A DNA stretch of 64,000 nucleotides from Tragulus kanchil (lineage: Eukaryota > Chordata > Mammalia > Artiodactyla > Tragulidae). The stretch spans positions 296,350,897-296,414,896 of the forward strand of contig JAIOJX010000032.1 of assembly GCA_022376925.1 (NCBI GenBank). Direction: 5' to 3'. The position numbers and the translations under genes were made by a program. Below are positions 1-10,548 of this stretch, piece by piece. The notes under the pieces were generated by a model. It ran no database searches, was not told the DNA's origin, and was given only the letters and a program-made list of their open reading frames with translations. How positions within the stretch are numbered: the first letter of the stretch is position 1; every line of letters starts with the position of its first letter.

Positions 1-64
1 GATTGAACCGGGGTCTCCTGCACTGCAGGTGGATTCTTTACCAGCTGAGCTACAAGGGAAGCCC
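1..64 (-). mobile_element. Bov-tA-type SINE, tRNA head only
   Basis: The reverse complement of the tRNA-like head of a Bov-tA SINE, ending in the typical GGGAAGCCC. It is cut by the window edge. Confidence 0.7.
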
Positions 65-591
65 AATCTATGAACACCTTCTATCAAGTTCCCCACCTCA
101 ATACCATCCAAACCTATTCCCTTCACCATTCCCGCTACTACCACAGGCCTGCTGTCATGGTCTCTCTCACCAGAGCAACTGTGGCGGCTCTCAACTGGCC
201 CCTGCCTCCACTGCTGGGAACTGTCACTGGTTTGTGACCCTAAGTGCCAGCCCCTAACTCACCAGCCTGTGTTCCATCCCAATCCCATTTCCAGAGAGTC
301 AACTGCAACTCAAGGTCCTCCTCCTCCTCCCAAGCCCTCACCTGGGCAGTCCCACTACTTGGCATGCCCTTCCTTTTCACTAGCTCCAACTCATCCTCTG
401 AGGCTCAGCTCAGTCTCACCTCCTCTAGGAGGCCTTCCTGAGTCCCTGGCTGGGCGAGGGCCCCTTCTGGGTGCACCTGTCACTTCCTGCTCACGCCTCT
501 GGCCATGCACTGGCCACATTGAGGATGATGGGCCTCTGGTGTCTGTCTCTCTCACCAAGTTTGGATCCTTGAGGATCAAAGTTGTCTTATT
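65..591. other. Intronic stretch without a recognised element
   Basis: C- and T-rich sequence with no repeat I can name. The small open frames here show no domain. Confidence 0.4.
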
Positions 592-779
592 GGGACTTCC
601 CTGGTGGGTCCAGTGACTGAGAATTGGCCGGCCAATTGAACCTGGGTCAATGCAGGGGACCCAGGTTCAATCCCTGGTCTGGAAAGATTCCACATGCCAC
701 AGGGTAACTGAGCCCATGTGTCACAACAATACAACCCTCACTCCACAACAAAAACCTAGAGCAGTTAAATAAATAAATA
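592..779 (+). mobile_element. CHR-type SINE
   Basis: Begins GGGACTTCCCTGG, has a B-box-like GGTTCAATCCCTGG about 75 bp in, and ends in (TAAA)n. Diverged, with an internal repeat of the CCTGGGTCAATGCAGGGGACC region. Confidence 0.8.
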
Positions 780-869
780 AACATAAAGCGGCCCTTAAAA
801 AAAGAAAGCTATCTTATATTATCTGTATTCCATATGAGTATCATCTGGCCAGATGAGTCCCAAGGAGCT

Positions 870-905
870 GTTCAATAAACGTTTGTTGACTGAATGAATG
901 ACTCA
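870..905 (+). mobile_element. Short L2/MIR 3'-end-like remnant
   Basis: A TTCAATAAACGTTTGTTGACTG-like run ending in GAATGAATGA, as at the ends of mammalian L2/MIR elements. Very short. Confidence 0.35.
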
Positions 906-1721
906 GAGTCCCAAGTCATAGTCGGGGTGCTCTGGTCCAGGGACAGACGGCAGATTCAAAGGGGGCAGTCCAGAGGCCTTGATGCCTCACGCTCTCAAGA
1001 ATGTGTCAGAGAAGCACAGCCCACTCCGTGTCCCCTCCCCAGAGCTCAGTCCTGGGATCCCAGGGCCCAGCACGAAGCAGGTCGACTCAAAGTGCTGCAG
1101 AGAGGCAGAAAAGGACCGGAAACGAGAGTCACAAGATCTGTGTGTGAGTCCTGACTTTTAACCACTGACCAGCCAGACAAGATAACCTACATTTTCTGGA
1201 AGGGAGCAACCCGCAGGGCTGCTGAAAAGACCAAAAAAAAACGAAAAAAGAAAAAAAGCAACATGTGGAACTGGTGAGCTCCCAGGTTTGGGGGCACCCA
1301 ACAATTAGGATCGTCCCTCCCCATGCCTCACCTCCTCATACTTGCTCTTGAGTAAACCCCCAGCCCTTGGCCTCCTCAAAGCCCACTAGTGCAGGGAAGG
1401 GGGACAAGGGGGGCACCCGGGGGCTCAGCCTCCTACAGGCACGAGCCCTTCTGGAGGCATAGCTGCTGCTTCACCTCAGACCCTCGCTACTCAATGGAAC
1501 AAGCACCAAGCTTCAATAGGTCTTCAGTAGAGATGGAAACCTAGGTTTTTATAGAAACCTTCCTGAATGTTAAGTACTGGTGACAAAGATTTTTCTAGAA
1601 CACCTGGAAGCCAGACAAACTATCTCCATACTAACTCTGGCCTGTTGCACAAACACCTGGCTGAGACATCTGCTCCAGTCTCTGGGCACCACGTTCCTGG
1701 CCAAGTCTGCCCTTGCTTGCT
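906..1721. other. Intronic stretch without a recognised element
   Basis: No exon or named repeat seen. It includes an A-rich run at 1231-1258, a possible tail of a very old retroposon. Confidence 0.4.
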
Positions 1722-1922
1722 ACGCTTCAGTCATCTCCAACTCTTGTGTGACCCCATGGACTGCAGCCCAACAGGCTCCTCTGTTCACGGGATTCTCCAG
1801 GCAAGAATACTGGATCAGGTTGCCATATCCTTTTCCAGGGAATCTTCTCCATCCAGGGATTGAACCCACATCTCTTCCACTGGCAGGCAGGGTCTTTACC
1901 ACTAGCACCACCCGGGAAGTCC
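1722..1922 (-). mobile_element. Bov-tA SINE, near full length
   Basis: Reverse-strand Bov-tA: the BovA end (CCATGGACTGCAGCC, CAGGCAAGAATACTGG) is on the left and the tRNA-like head ending CCGGGAAGTCCC on the right. Confidence 0.85.
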
Positions 1923-2659
1923 CAGGAGTCTGCCCCATTTCTGACCATCGCTGGGCCACAAGGGCCTCAGTTGGGTCCCTTGTCCTAGGTTTCTTCGCCA
2001 GGTGTAAATACATAATCTGTTCATTACTCAGGGACCACATCAGAGGCTGCTCCTCTGATCCTGAGCACCCAGGGATGGGAGAGTGGAGCCACAAGTCCTA
2101 AGAAGGGACAAAGGAAGTTGGGATGGACATGACCTGAATCCAGCTTCTTCTCCAGGCCCTGTGCCATGCCCTTCTCCCTCCCTAAGCCTGCCCTATCTCC
2201 CTGTCTGGGAGATGAACGTGCAGGTATATCCAGCTGTGGCCCAAGTTATGCAAGCTCAGAGTTTTTGCTGGGCTGGCACTCAAGCGTTTCAACACCCAGA
2301 TAAATGTGGATTATGCAGAGGGCAGAGTGGAAGCAGCGAGGGACAGGGAGGAGGGAGAGGCGTGGTCCAGCCCCAGGCAGAGGCTCTGGGGCAGAGGAGG
2401 ACTTCAAAAGAGCTGAACCAGGAGCACTTGAAAAGTGGACGAGTTAAGCAAGACCTTTGGGAATGGCCTCCAATCAGCCCTGGGGGACTTGTGCACCACT
2501 TAATTCCCTAGCCAGAAGGTCTTATTAGCAAGCAGAGGGCCTGCATACAGCCAGCGCTCAGACTATGTCGACCAAACTGATGCAAATAACCTCACCCAGC
2601 AAAGTGCGCAGAGATTTCCACCACAAAGAACAGAAGCCGCTGCCTTTTACTGGGGAGAG
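1923..2659. other. Intronic stretch without a recognised element
   Basis: Mixed-composition sequence. No exon-like frame flanked by splice sites and no named repeat. Confidence 0.4.
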
Positions 2660-2795
2660 AGTACATGCCAGGCACCAGGCCAAACGCTCTCCATACATTA
2701 TTTCACGTAATCCTCTCAGAACCCAGAGTGGTGGGCCCTGTTATTACCATTCCTATCTCACCAATTTGCAAGTGGGCCTGGGGAGACCGGTGCGG
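2660..2795 (+). mobile_element. MIR
   Basis: GTACATGCCAGGCACCAGGC followed by ATTTCACGTAATCCTCTCA and a TTATTACCATTCC stretch, the typical MIR core order. Confidence 0.75.
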
Positions 2796-2970
2796 GCCCC
2801 AGGCTGTGTGCAGTGAGCTGGCTGTTAGCCCCACAGTCACAGCTCAATGCTGAGAGGTCATGGAGATGCCAGCCCACAGGACAGAGCTGAAGACAAATGT
2901 TCACATCAAGCTGAGGCCACATCAAGGAGGGAAACCAGGAATCAGCCAGGAAAAGACTTTGAAAGCGGCT

Positions 2971-3105
2971 TGGGGAATTCCCCAGTGGTGCCATGGTTAG
3001 GACTCCATGCTCTCATTGCTGAGGGCCTGGGTTCAATCCCCAGTCAGGGAAATAAGATCCCACAAGCCAAGTGACCCCTCATCCCCACTGCCAAAAAAGA
3101 AAGAA
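2971..3105 (+). mobile_element. CHR-type SINE, short form
   Basis: GGGGAATTCCCCAGTGGTGCC head, a GGGTTCAATCCCCAGTCAGGG B-box region and an A-rich end at 3095-3105. Confidence 0.8.
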
Positions 3106-3189
3106 AGTGGCTTGCATGGAACTTCTCAGGGCAGCCATGACCCTGGTGCCCGCTCGGGGTCAGAGGACAAACAGCTGATTCAGGCCAAT

Positions 3190-5342
3190 GCCATGTCCTC
3201 TCTGCTCAATGGGGTTTTGTTGACTGCAGTTTGCAGGCTTACGGGTTTCTATCCCATCTAGATTGGAAACACTGTCCAGAGCTTTCCAGCCAGGCACTTC
3301 CATGGCAGAGAGAAATTCATAACTCCTTTAACTGCCCCAATAAGGGGACCCGATGTGACTTTCGTGAGCAGCTTGCTTTGTTTCTGCCCACAAGGCCAGG
3401 CTGGACAGTCCCGCACACCCGGGGCATGGTTTCCGTTCCGCAGCACTCCTGCTTCTGATCACGACAGAGCTGCTCTTCTGACCGCTCAGTCTCTGATGCA
3501 ACAGAATCAAGTTTTCAGACTCCTTTGAAACGTTCCTTTCCCAGACAAGAGACTTCCTCTTGAGGCCTCCGCTGCCCTAGCTGACCCTGGAGCCCCCATC
3601 CTCCTCCCCATCCTGTCCACTGAGCGAGACCACAAGTGGAGCACCCCCTTCTGATGGCCCCAGGCATTTGCTGCTGATCAACAGTAACAAGGGCTCCCGA
3701 CGAAGGACTGTAGATGCAGACTGGATGCTCTACTTCTAAGGATCTTGTTTTAAACCACAGACACAGGCCATTCTCTCTCAGAACCGGGCCTTTAGGGAGC
3801 CTGGTAGGAACTGAGAATAGGAGAGCAGGTGGCAGGAAGAGCGGTGTGGTCTCCCTGAGAAAGGGAAGGGCCTGGGGCTTCAAGCCCGGCATCCCATGGT
3901 CACCATAGGCCTGCCCAACGTGGGCTCACTGCCAGGAATATCTAATGAGCCCCCCAGGGATGAGGCAGGAAACTGCGTCAGGCCAAGCCGGGAGGGTGCG
4001 TCTGCTCAGTCACCAGGGCATTCCCCTCTGGGGCTCCCAGGGGCTGAGAGGATCTGCCTGTAGGCAGGAGCGGGCAGTGGGGATGCAGGGCCTGGAGGGA
4101 AGCCAGGGAGGCAAGCCTTCTGACTGCAGGGCAGCTCAACAAAGTCTGTCTACCCACACGCATGAGTCTGGGTGCTCAGATGTGGCTAAACAATGCTCGG
4201 GCTTTGGTGGGGCTCCCCCAGTGGCTGTGTGGCTAAGACTCTGCACTCCTAATCCACGGGGAACTTGGCTCGGGGCCATGTCCTCTCTGCTCAATGGGGT
4301 TTTGTTGACTGCAGTTTGCAGGCTTACGGGTTTCTATCCCATCTAGATTGGAAACACTGTCCAGAGCTTTCCAGCCAGGCACTTCCATGGCAGAGAGAAA
4401 TTCATAACTCCTTTAACTGCCCCAATAAGGGGACCCGATGTGACTTTCGTGAGCAGCTTGCTTTGTTTCTGCCCACAAGGCCAGGCTGGACAGTCCCGCA
4501 CACCCGGGGCATGGTTTCCGTTCCGCAGCACTCCTGCTTCTGATCACGACAGAGCTGCTCTTCTGACCGCTCAGTCTCTGATGCAACAGAATCAAGTTTT
4601 CAGACTCCTTTGAAACGTTCCTTTCCCAGACAAGAGACTTCCTCTTGAGGCCTCCGCTGCCCTAGCTGACCCTGGAGCCCCCATCCTCCTCCCCATCCTG
4701 TCCACTGAGCGAGACCACAAGTGGAGCACCCCCTTCTGATGGCCCCAGGCATTTGCTGCTGATCAACAGTAACAAGGGCTCCCGGACGAAGGACTGTAGA
4801 TGCAGACTGGATGCTCTACTTCTAAGGATCTTGTTTTAAACCACAGACACAGGCCATTCTCTCTCAGAACCGGGCCTTTAGGGAGCCTGGTAGGAACTGA
4901 GAATAGGAGAGCAGGTGGCAGGAAGAGCGGTGTGGTCTCCCTGAGAAAGGGAAGGGCCTGGGGCTTCAAGCCCGGCATCCCATGGTCACCATAGGCCTGC
5001 CCAACGTGGGCTCACTGCCAGGAATATCTAATGAGCCCCCCAGGGATGAGGCAGGAAACTGCGTCAGGCCAAGCCGGGAGGGTGCGTCTGCTCAGTCACC
5101 AGGGCATTCCCCTCTGGGGCTCCCAGGGGCTGAGAGGATCTGCCTGTAGGCAGGAGCGGGCAGTGGGGATGCAGGGCCTGGAGGGAAGCCAGGGAGGCAA
5201 GCCTTCTGACTGCAGGGCAGCTCAACAAAGTCTGTCTACCCACACGCATGAGTCTGGGTGCTCAGATGTGGCTAAACAATGCTCGGGCTTTGGTGGGGCT
5301 CCCCCAGTGGCTGTGTGGCTAAGACTCTGCACTCCTAATCCA
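3190..5342. repeat. Duplication D1, period 1085-1086 bp
   Basis: Copy A 3190-4256 and copy B 4275-5342 are in the same orientation and near-identical. The 18 bp between them (4257-4274) match neither copy. Copy A stops inside a CHR-type SINE that is complete after copy B. One internal indel was seen (CCCGACG against CCCGGACG). Confidence 0.95.
4204..4256 (+). mobile_element. CHR-type SINE head, cut by the D1 junction
   Basis: The first ~50 bp of the SINE that is complete at 5289-5481. It stops where the D1 junction begins. Confidence 0.75.
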
Positions 5343-5481
5343 GGGGGTCCGGGATTGAGACTTGGTCAGGGAACGAGATCTCACATACTGCAACTAAAGA
5401 TCCTGCATTCTACAACAAAGACTGAAGGCCCCAAAGCCTGCAACCAAGACCCGGTGCAGCCAAATTAATTAATAAAAGAAA
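5289..5481 (+). mobile_element. CHR-type SINE
   Basis: Head GGGGCTCCCCCAGTGGCTGTG, then GGGATTGAGACTTGGTCAGGG, a body of CAACTAAAG/CAACCAAGACC motifs and a (TTAA)-rich A tail. Confidence 0.8.
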
Positions 5482-6290
5482 AAGAAGAGCCCTCTGGATA
5501 GACCCAGGTTCAAGCACACAGCCGAAGGGCTCTTTCTTTAGGCTCCACAGCCTGGAAAGCAGAGCGTATGACCTGCATTTCAGATCCTCAACCCCTCAGC
5601 CGGTGCCTCTGTGCTGAGCAACCAAAGGTGTGCACCTGCGCCATCCTCCCTGGGGAGCCTGAGCATCTCGGTCTTTAAGCGGGCTAGGATTTTAACACAG
5701 GAATGGTGGGGGTACACAGATACCCACATCACAGCAGCAGGGCTGCTGATGTATGACAGAAGCTGGCCATGGTGCCACATGTGTGTGTGGACATGGGCCA
5801 GGCCTCGGGGCATTGTGGGCGGAGACGACCAAGTGTCCCAGCTGCTCTCAGGAAGCGAGCCCTCTCAGTTCCTCCTCACGGCTCCCCAACTCTGCCTTTC
5901 CTTCCCCCACTTTAGTCACCTTCGAGTGGTCCCCAGTCAGCTCTGAGTTGGACACAATGCCAGCTACAGGGGACACGCCCCCATGAACCAGCTGGGCTCT
6001 CCCAGGGTCAGAGGTCGTCCATCAGGGCCGTCGCACTCCGTCTCATCTCACCATCTTGAGACGCTGGGAGGGTCTGGGGGCGAAGGGAGTGGTGGTGGCT
6101 GCAACAGAAAGAGCAGCACGGCAGCCGCCCTGGGTCCGGATACACCTGTGAGCCTCAGTCACGCCGCTGGAGCACCCACAGGGCTGTGGTCACACTAACG
6201 CTCCAGCACTGCTCCCCCACCCTGGGGGCAGAGTCACCCTGGCTCTGTGCAGGATGCACCGGCAAGAAGCCCGTGCTTGACACGTGGCAA
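5482..6290. other. Unannotated intronic stretch in D2 copy A
   Basis: GC-moderate sequence with no named repeat; repeated exactly at 6513-7321. Its open frames of 71-111 codons lack domains and are duplicated along with the DNA. Confidence 0.4.
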
Positions 6291-6319
6291 TGAGGCTAGC
6301 TAACAATTATGGAGCGGGC

Positions 6320-6512
6320 TTTGGTGGGGCTCCCCCAGTGGCTGTGTGGCTAAGACTCTGCACTCCTAATCCAGGGGGTCCGGGATTGAGACTTGGTCAG
6401 GGAACGAGATCTCACATACTGCAACTAAAGATCCTGCATTCTACAACAAAGACTGAAGGCCCCAAAGCCTGCAACCAAGACCCGGTGCAGCCAAATTAAT
6501 TAATAAAAGAAA
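6320..6512 (+). mobile_element. CHR-type SINE (D2 copy B)
   Basis: Second copy of the SINE at 5289-5481, created by D2. Confidence 0.8.
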
Positions 6513-7325
6513 AAGAAGAGCCCTCTGGATAGACCCAGGTTCAAGCACACAGCCGAAGGGCTCTTTCTTTAGGCTCCACAGCCTGGAAAGCAGAGCGTAT
6601 GACCTGCATTTCAGATCCTCAACCCCTCAGCCGGTGCCTCTGTGCTGAGCAACCAAAGGTGTGCACCTGCGCCATCCTCCCTGGGGAGCCTGAGCATCTC
6701 GGTCTTTAAGCGGGCTAGGATTTTAACACAGGAATGGTGGGGGTACACAGATACCCACATCACAGCAGCAGGGCTGCTGATGTATGACAGAAGCTGGCCA
6801 TGGTGCCACATGTGTGTGTGGACATGGGCCAGGCCTCGGGGCATTGTGGGCGGAGACGACCAAGTGTCCCAGCTGCTCTCAGGAAGCGAGCCCTCTCAGT
6901 TCCTCCTCACGGCTCCCCAACTCTGCCTTTCCTTCCCCCACTTTAGTCACCTTCGAGTGGTCCCCAGTCAGCTCTGAGTTGGACACAATGCCAGCTACAG
7001 GGGACACGCCCCCATGAACCAGCTGGGCTCTCCCAGGGTCAGAGGTCGTCCATCAGGGCCGTCGCACTCCGTCTCATCTCACCATCTTGAGACGCTGGGA
7101 GGGTCTGGGGGCGAAGGGAGTGGTGGTGGCTGCAACAGAAAGAGCAGCACGGCAGCCGCCCTGGGTCCGGATACACCTGTGAGCCTCAGTCACGCCGCTG
7201 GAGCACCCACAGGGCTGTGGTCACACTAACGCTCCAGCACTGCTCCCCCACCCTGGGGGCAGAGTCACCCTGGCTCTGTGCAGGATGCACCGGCAAGAAG
7301 CCCGTGCTTGACACGTGGCAATGAG

Positions 7326-7530
7326 GCTAGCTAACAATTATGGAGCGGGCTCTGTGTACCAAGCCCTGTCCTAAGGACTTCTCAACTGATTTAATCCTCT
7401 CAACTCTGAGGTGGGTATTAGCATTATCGTTATTTTACAGATGAGGAAATCAAGGCCCCGTGAGGTTAAGCAGCATGCTCAAGGACACACTAGGTTACCT
7501 AGAGGCAGAGGCAGGATTTGAACTTAGGGC
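7326..7530 (+). mobile_element. MIR, long copy
   Basis: CTAACAATTATGGAGCGGGC, then TTTACAGATGAGGAAATCAAGG and TCAAGGACACACTAGGTTAC, the classic MIR order over about 200 bp. The first 20 bp also occur at 6295-6314, where D2 cuts it. Confidence 0.85.
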
Positions 7531-7631
7531 ATCTTCTTAGTATTACCCTGCAGTGTTTCAGAAAGGGTTTCCCTAACGGCCCCGACTTAGGTACCGATTC
7601 TGCTCCTCTTTCTTTTTGTAAATTGAATGTG

Positions 7632-7757
7632 TTTTTAAAATTTTTTGGCCACACCGCAAGACATGGGGGAATCTTAGTTGCCCTACCAGGGATCGAATCC
7701 CTTCCCCTGCATTAGAAGCTCTGAGTCTTAGCCACTGGACGGCCAGGGAAGTTCTTG
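7632..7757 (-). mobile_element. CHR-type SINE, short form
   Basis: Reverse strand: TTTTTTGGCCACACCGC on the left (A tail side), CCAGGGATCGAATCCC in the middle and CCAGGGAAGTTC at the right end. Confidence 0.8.
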
Positions 7758-7964
7758 TAAATGAAACACTTTTAGAAGTGGGGATGCTGTAAAGAGAAGG
7801 AAGTACAGTGTAGTTTTCGTCTGTAAACTCTGACTTATATATCCTTCATTCTAATTTATTCAGTGTGACAACCAATAAGCTCAAGGGCTTAGAGAAACAA
7901 CATCTCATGGGCAACTATTTGTGCTGCCTAGTTTCATGAAATCTCCAAGATTACCTGGCAAGAG

Positions 7965-8075
7965 ACCTATGACAGTGCCCTTTTTGTGGATGAGCAAACT
8001 GGGCCACAAGGAGGAGACTCACTCGCCCAGTAGCAGAAATGGGACTGAATCAAGGTCCCTCTGAGTACAGAGTTG
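7965..8075 (+). mobile_element. Probable MIR
   Basis: GTGGATGAGCAAACTGGGCC and CACTCGCCCAGTAGCAGAAATGG match the second half of MIR. Confidence 0.5.
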
Positions 8076-8841
8076 GAAAGGAAACTAGACAAAAGGCGAG
8101 GTAAGAAGAGGGGAGGGTTGGTAGGGAGGGGGCCACAGAAGCAGATGTGAGCACCAGGCGAGTGACCTGGCCAGGGAAGATGGGGCTGCCGAATGACTAG
8201 GGGAGTCCTACGGTGGTTCCCAGGCCCTGGGGAGATCCCAAGTCTGAGCAAGGGGCGCGGGGGACGGGGGTGGAGGTGGGGGGAGCGGCTGCACTGGCCC
8301 ACTAGGCTGAAGAGGCGGAGGGAGAATGGGGCAACCGCCCCGCCGCGGTTCCCCAGTCCTGCTGCGACTTGCTGTAACACCAGTGTTTACGGGACGGCGA
8401 GCAAGGGCCCCTCCACCCCGCGTCGCCCTCGGGGGGCGGCACCGCGGCTAGCTCTGGTCAGCATCAAAGACAAGCAGATGTACAGCGGGCCCAGCGAGCA
8501 GCCAGCACCAGGGGTGGGGGGCAAAGGGGCGGCGCCTACGCGGAAAGGGCGCCGTACCAGGGGTTGAGCAGGGGCGACGAGCCTGGCGAGAGTCCCCTTT
8601 CCCTGCCCATTAAAAGAGTGGAAGAAAGGGGCCCGCGGCCTCACACCTCCCCTCTCCTCCCTGCTCCCTCCCAGCAGCGTGCAGAAAGGAGGAGGGGTCC
8701 TCAATGGACCCCAAGCCTCCGACAGACCCCCTCCCTTCCTCTCTCCTTTGTCACCACCACCTCCGCCAGAACCACCTCTCCGGCCGCCTCCCCTCCCCCC
8801 GACCCCAGCCCGCGTCCCCCGCGGGGTCGCCCAGCACTCAC

Positions 8842-8968
8842 CCAGAGGCAGGCTGATCCGAGGGCTGAGCGCCCGAGCGGGAGACGGCGGTGGTAGCAGC
8901 AGCAGCAGCGGCGGCAGCAGGAGCCGCAGCGCGCCCAGCGGAGCGGGCGCCCGGCTCCCCCGGCTCAT
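8842..8968 (-). CDS. SEMA4B: First coding exon of a class 4 semaphorin, probably SEMA4B
   Basis: Seen: an ATG at 8968-8966 (purine at -3) opens 42 codons plus one base. A basic start (MSRGSRAPAP) precedes a Leu/Pro-rich core (residues 16-28), an A-R-A signal-peptidase-like site at 31-33, then LSPRISLPL and the first base of a Gly codon. A consensus donor GTGAGT follows at 8841-8836, so the intron is phase 1. Known: SEMA4B is a single-pass membrane semaphorin (sema, PSI and Ig domains, short cytoplasmic tail) that acts at the cell surface through plexins; as I recall it, the mature human protein begins ALSPRISLPLGSEERPF, which fits this exon and its split Gly codon. The sema domain lies in exons outside the window, to the left. 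The frame stays open upstream to 9361, so a longer N-terminus cannot be excluded, but the signal peptide fits the 8968 start. The Leu run is encoded by CTG/CTC-type codons and may vary in length. Confidence 0.85.
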
Positions 8969-9135
8969 CGCGGAGCGCCCGACTCGGTCCGCGGGGCGCG
9001 ACGGCGTTCTCCGGGCTCGGCTCAGGTGGCTCGGCGGGAGTGGCGGGCGGCGGCCCCGCCCCGAAGTCCGGCCCCGGAGTCGGTCGGCGGCCCTCGCCTC
9101 CGGACCTGGGGGCTGGAGCGGAGTGGGAAAGGAGG

Positions 9136-9143
9136 TCACGTGA
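9136..9143. promoter_or_regulatory. Palindromic E-box TCACGTGA
   Basis: An 8-bp palindrome containing CACGTG, preceded by G, lies about 170 bp upstream of the SEMA4B ATG in the CpG island. It matches 9 of 10 bases of the CLEAR element GTCACGTGAC bound by TFEB/TFE3/MITF, and is equally a USF or MYC/MAX E-box. Binding is inferred. Confidence 0.45.
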
Positions 9144-9560
9144 GCAACAGAGCACGCTCGCCCCTCTGCCCCCGGCCCCACGGCTCTCCGCCGCCCCGCT
9201 TGGTCGAAGCTCGCCCCGGAGCGCGGGAGGGAGGGAGGAGCTGAAGGAGGAAGTAGGGCGGTTCGTCCAGCCCCTCCCGACTCCGCTCCCGGCCCGGCCC
9301 GCCCCTTCCCCCTTCCCCCTTCCCGGGCGCTGGAGGTTCGAGGGGCTCCAGCTGGGTGCACCTAGCTCGGTGCGCGGCCGGCGGCGGGGCCGAGCCCGGC
9401 GACCAGCCGCCGCTGAGGCCGCGGGGCCGAGTAGGAAAGCGAACCCCTCGTTCCCCGCCCCCACCTCCCAGACCCTCCCACCGCCGTTCTCGCCCCTTCC
9501 GGCTCCTCCGGGACCCTCCGCGCGTTCGTTTGGGAAAACCCTTGGGTCTCACCACTGGGC

Positions 9561-10043
9561 GTCAGTGTCTTTTCCCTTTATTATTCCTGCCGTACCCCGT
9601 CCCCAGCCACCTAATGCTCCTGGCACCCACATGCCTGTAACCAAATGAACTCCGCCAAGCTGGTGCTGACTCCGGGGCCACTTGCTTTCTGCACCTAATT
9701 TTTGCACGCGTCAGGCCACCTTAGGTCTTGACTGAGTGTTCACTACAGGAGGATACGAGGAAGATTAGCTTAAATGGGGTAACAGGATTTAATATACTGC
9801 CACGGAGGTGAGACTTTCTCCCACAAGCTGCGCGTAGCCTGGCCCCTGAAAGCACACCCGAAGATGGGAATCCGTGCACCCACCCCTAAGTCCTCCTGCG
9901 GTTGGAATCCCAGGGGGTGGAGTTCAGTGTTGCTGAGACCAGGGTTTCAAACTGCCATCTAGATCCCTTAGTGGATCCTGAAATCGAGTTAGTGAATCCC
10001 TATCAGCATTAAAAAGAAAAAAGAAACAAATGGAAGACAAAAA
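9561..10043. other. Upstream flank of the CpG island, no element recognised
   Basis: CpG density falls sharply. 9717 onward is copied at 10815 by D3. Nothing named was seen. Confidence 0.4.
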
Positions 10044-10053
10044 GTGCAGTAAC

Positions 10054-10331
10054 CGGGCTTCCCTGGTGGTCCAGTGGGTCAGGACACCGTCTTGCAGTGC
10101 AAGGGGCGCCGGTTCGATCTCTGGCCTGGGAAGATCCCACGCACCGCGGAGTGGCTGGACAGATGTGTCCAACTACTGAGCCGGAGCTCTGGAGCCCATG
10201 CACCCAGAGCCGTGCTCTGCAGCGAAAGAGGCCACTGCGATGGGAGGCCCACACAGGCCAAGGAACAAAGATGGAAATGAAAGACCAATAGAAGTGGCCA
10301 AAAAGAAAAAAAAAGAAAAAAAAAAAAAAGC
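10054..10331 (+). mobile_element. Glu-tRNA SINE with CCAATAGAAGTGG tail
   Basis: Starts GGGCTTCCCTGGTGGTCCAG, has a tRNA-Glu-like B box (CCGGTTCGATCTCTGG), a ~150-bp body (GAGCCGGAGCTCTGGAGC, GCGATGGGAGGCCC) and ends GACCAATAGAAGTGGCC plus an A-rich tail. GCAGTAA flanks both ends as a probable target-site duplication. Confidence 0.9.
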
Positions 10332-10359
10332 AGTAATCAACAGGATAAAAGTAAGCTTT

Positions 10360-10548
10360 GTGTGTTAGTCTCTCAGTCAGAGTCCAACTCTTTGCGACTC
10401 CATGGACTGTAGGCTGCCAGCCTCCTCTGTCCATGGAATTCAGTCAAGAATACTAGAGTGGATTGCCATTCCCTTCTCCAGGGAATCTTCCCAACCAGGA
10501 GTTGAACTCCAGTCTCCTGCATTGCAGACAGATTACCATCGGAGTTAC
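10360..10548 (-). mobile_element. Bov-tA SINE
   Basis: Reverse strand: TGTTAGTCTCTCAGTCAGAG on the left, CCATGGACTGTAGG, CAAGAATACTAGAGTGG, then the tRNA head on the right. Confidence 0.85.

Larger units (their letters stand above)
5284..7345. repeat. Duplication D2, period 1031 bp
   Basis: Copy A 5284-6314 is followed directly by copy B 6315-7345. Six bases (CGGGCT) are shared at the junction and both outer ends. Copy A ends inside a MIR that is intact only after copy B. I noticed no internal differences. Confidence 0.95.
1..8841 (-). other. SEMA4B: 5' part of SEMA4B intron 1 (inferred)
   Basis: Everything downstream of the exon 1 donor on the minus strand is inferred to be intron 1, because no sema-domain exon (expected to continue with SEERPF-like codons after a phase 1 acceptor) is visible. 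It holds SINEs, MIRs and duplications D1 and D2. The true length is about 2.1 kb shorter if D1 and D2 are assembly errors. Confidence 0.6.
8200..9560 (-). promoter_or_regulatory. SEMA4B: CpG island promoter of SEMA4B
   Basis: About 1.35 kb of very GC-rich, CpG-dense sequence surrounds the coding exon, in sharp contrast to both flanks. It contains Sp1-like GC boxes (for example CCCCGCCCC near 9054) and no TATA box at a sensible distance upstream of the ATG. It contains no recognisable SINE or L1, as expected for an active housekeeping-type promoter. The transcription start is not determinable by eye; it should lie between about 8970 and 9500. Long open frames on both strands here are a by-product of base composition. 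Confidence 0.8.

Noticed and set aside
5284..7345. CRISPR-like or satellite arrays
   Set aside because: No array of short regularly spaced repeats with unique spacers exists; the repeats are ~1.1-kb pairs or dispersed SINEs.
8387..9648. Long open frames on both strands in the CpG island (324, 252, 208 codons)
   Set aside because: They overlap each other in five frames, are Arg/Pro/Gly/Ala-rich as expected from GC content, and only the minus-strand segment 8842-8968 shows a signal peptide and a splice donor.
10090..10140. tRNA-Glu-like sequences at many SINE heads
   Set aside because: They lack a paired acceptor stem and an intact anticodon arm and continue into SINE bodies, so they are retroposon heads and not tRNA genes.
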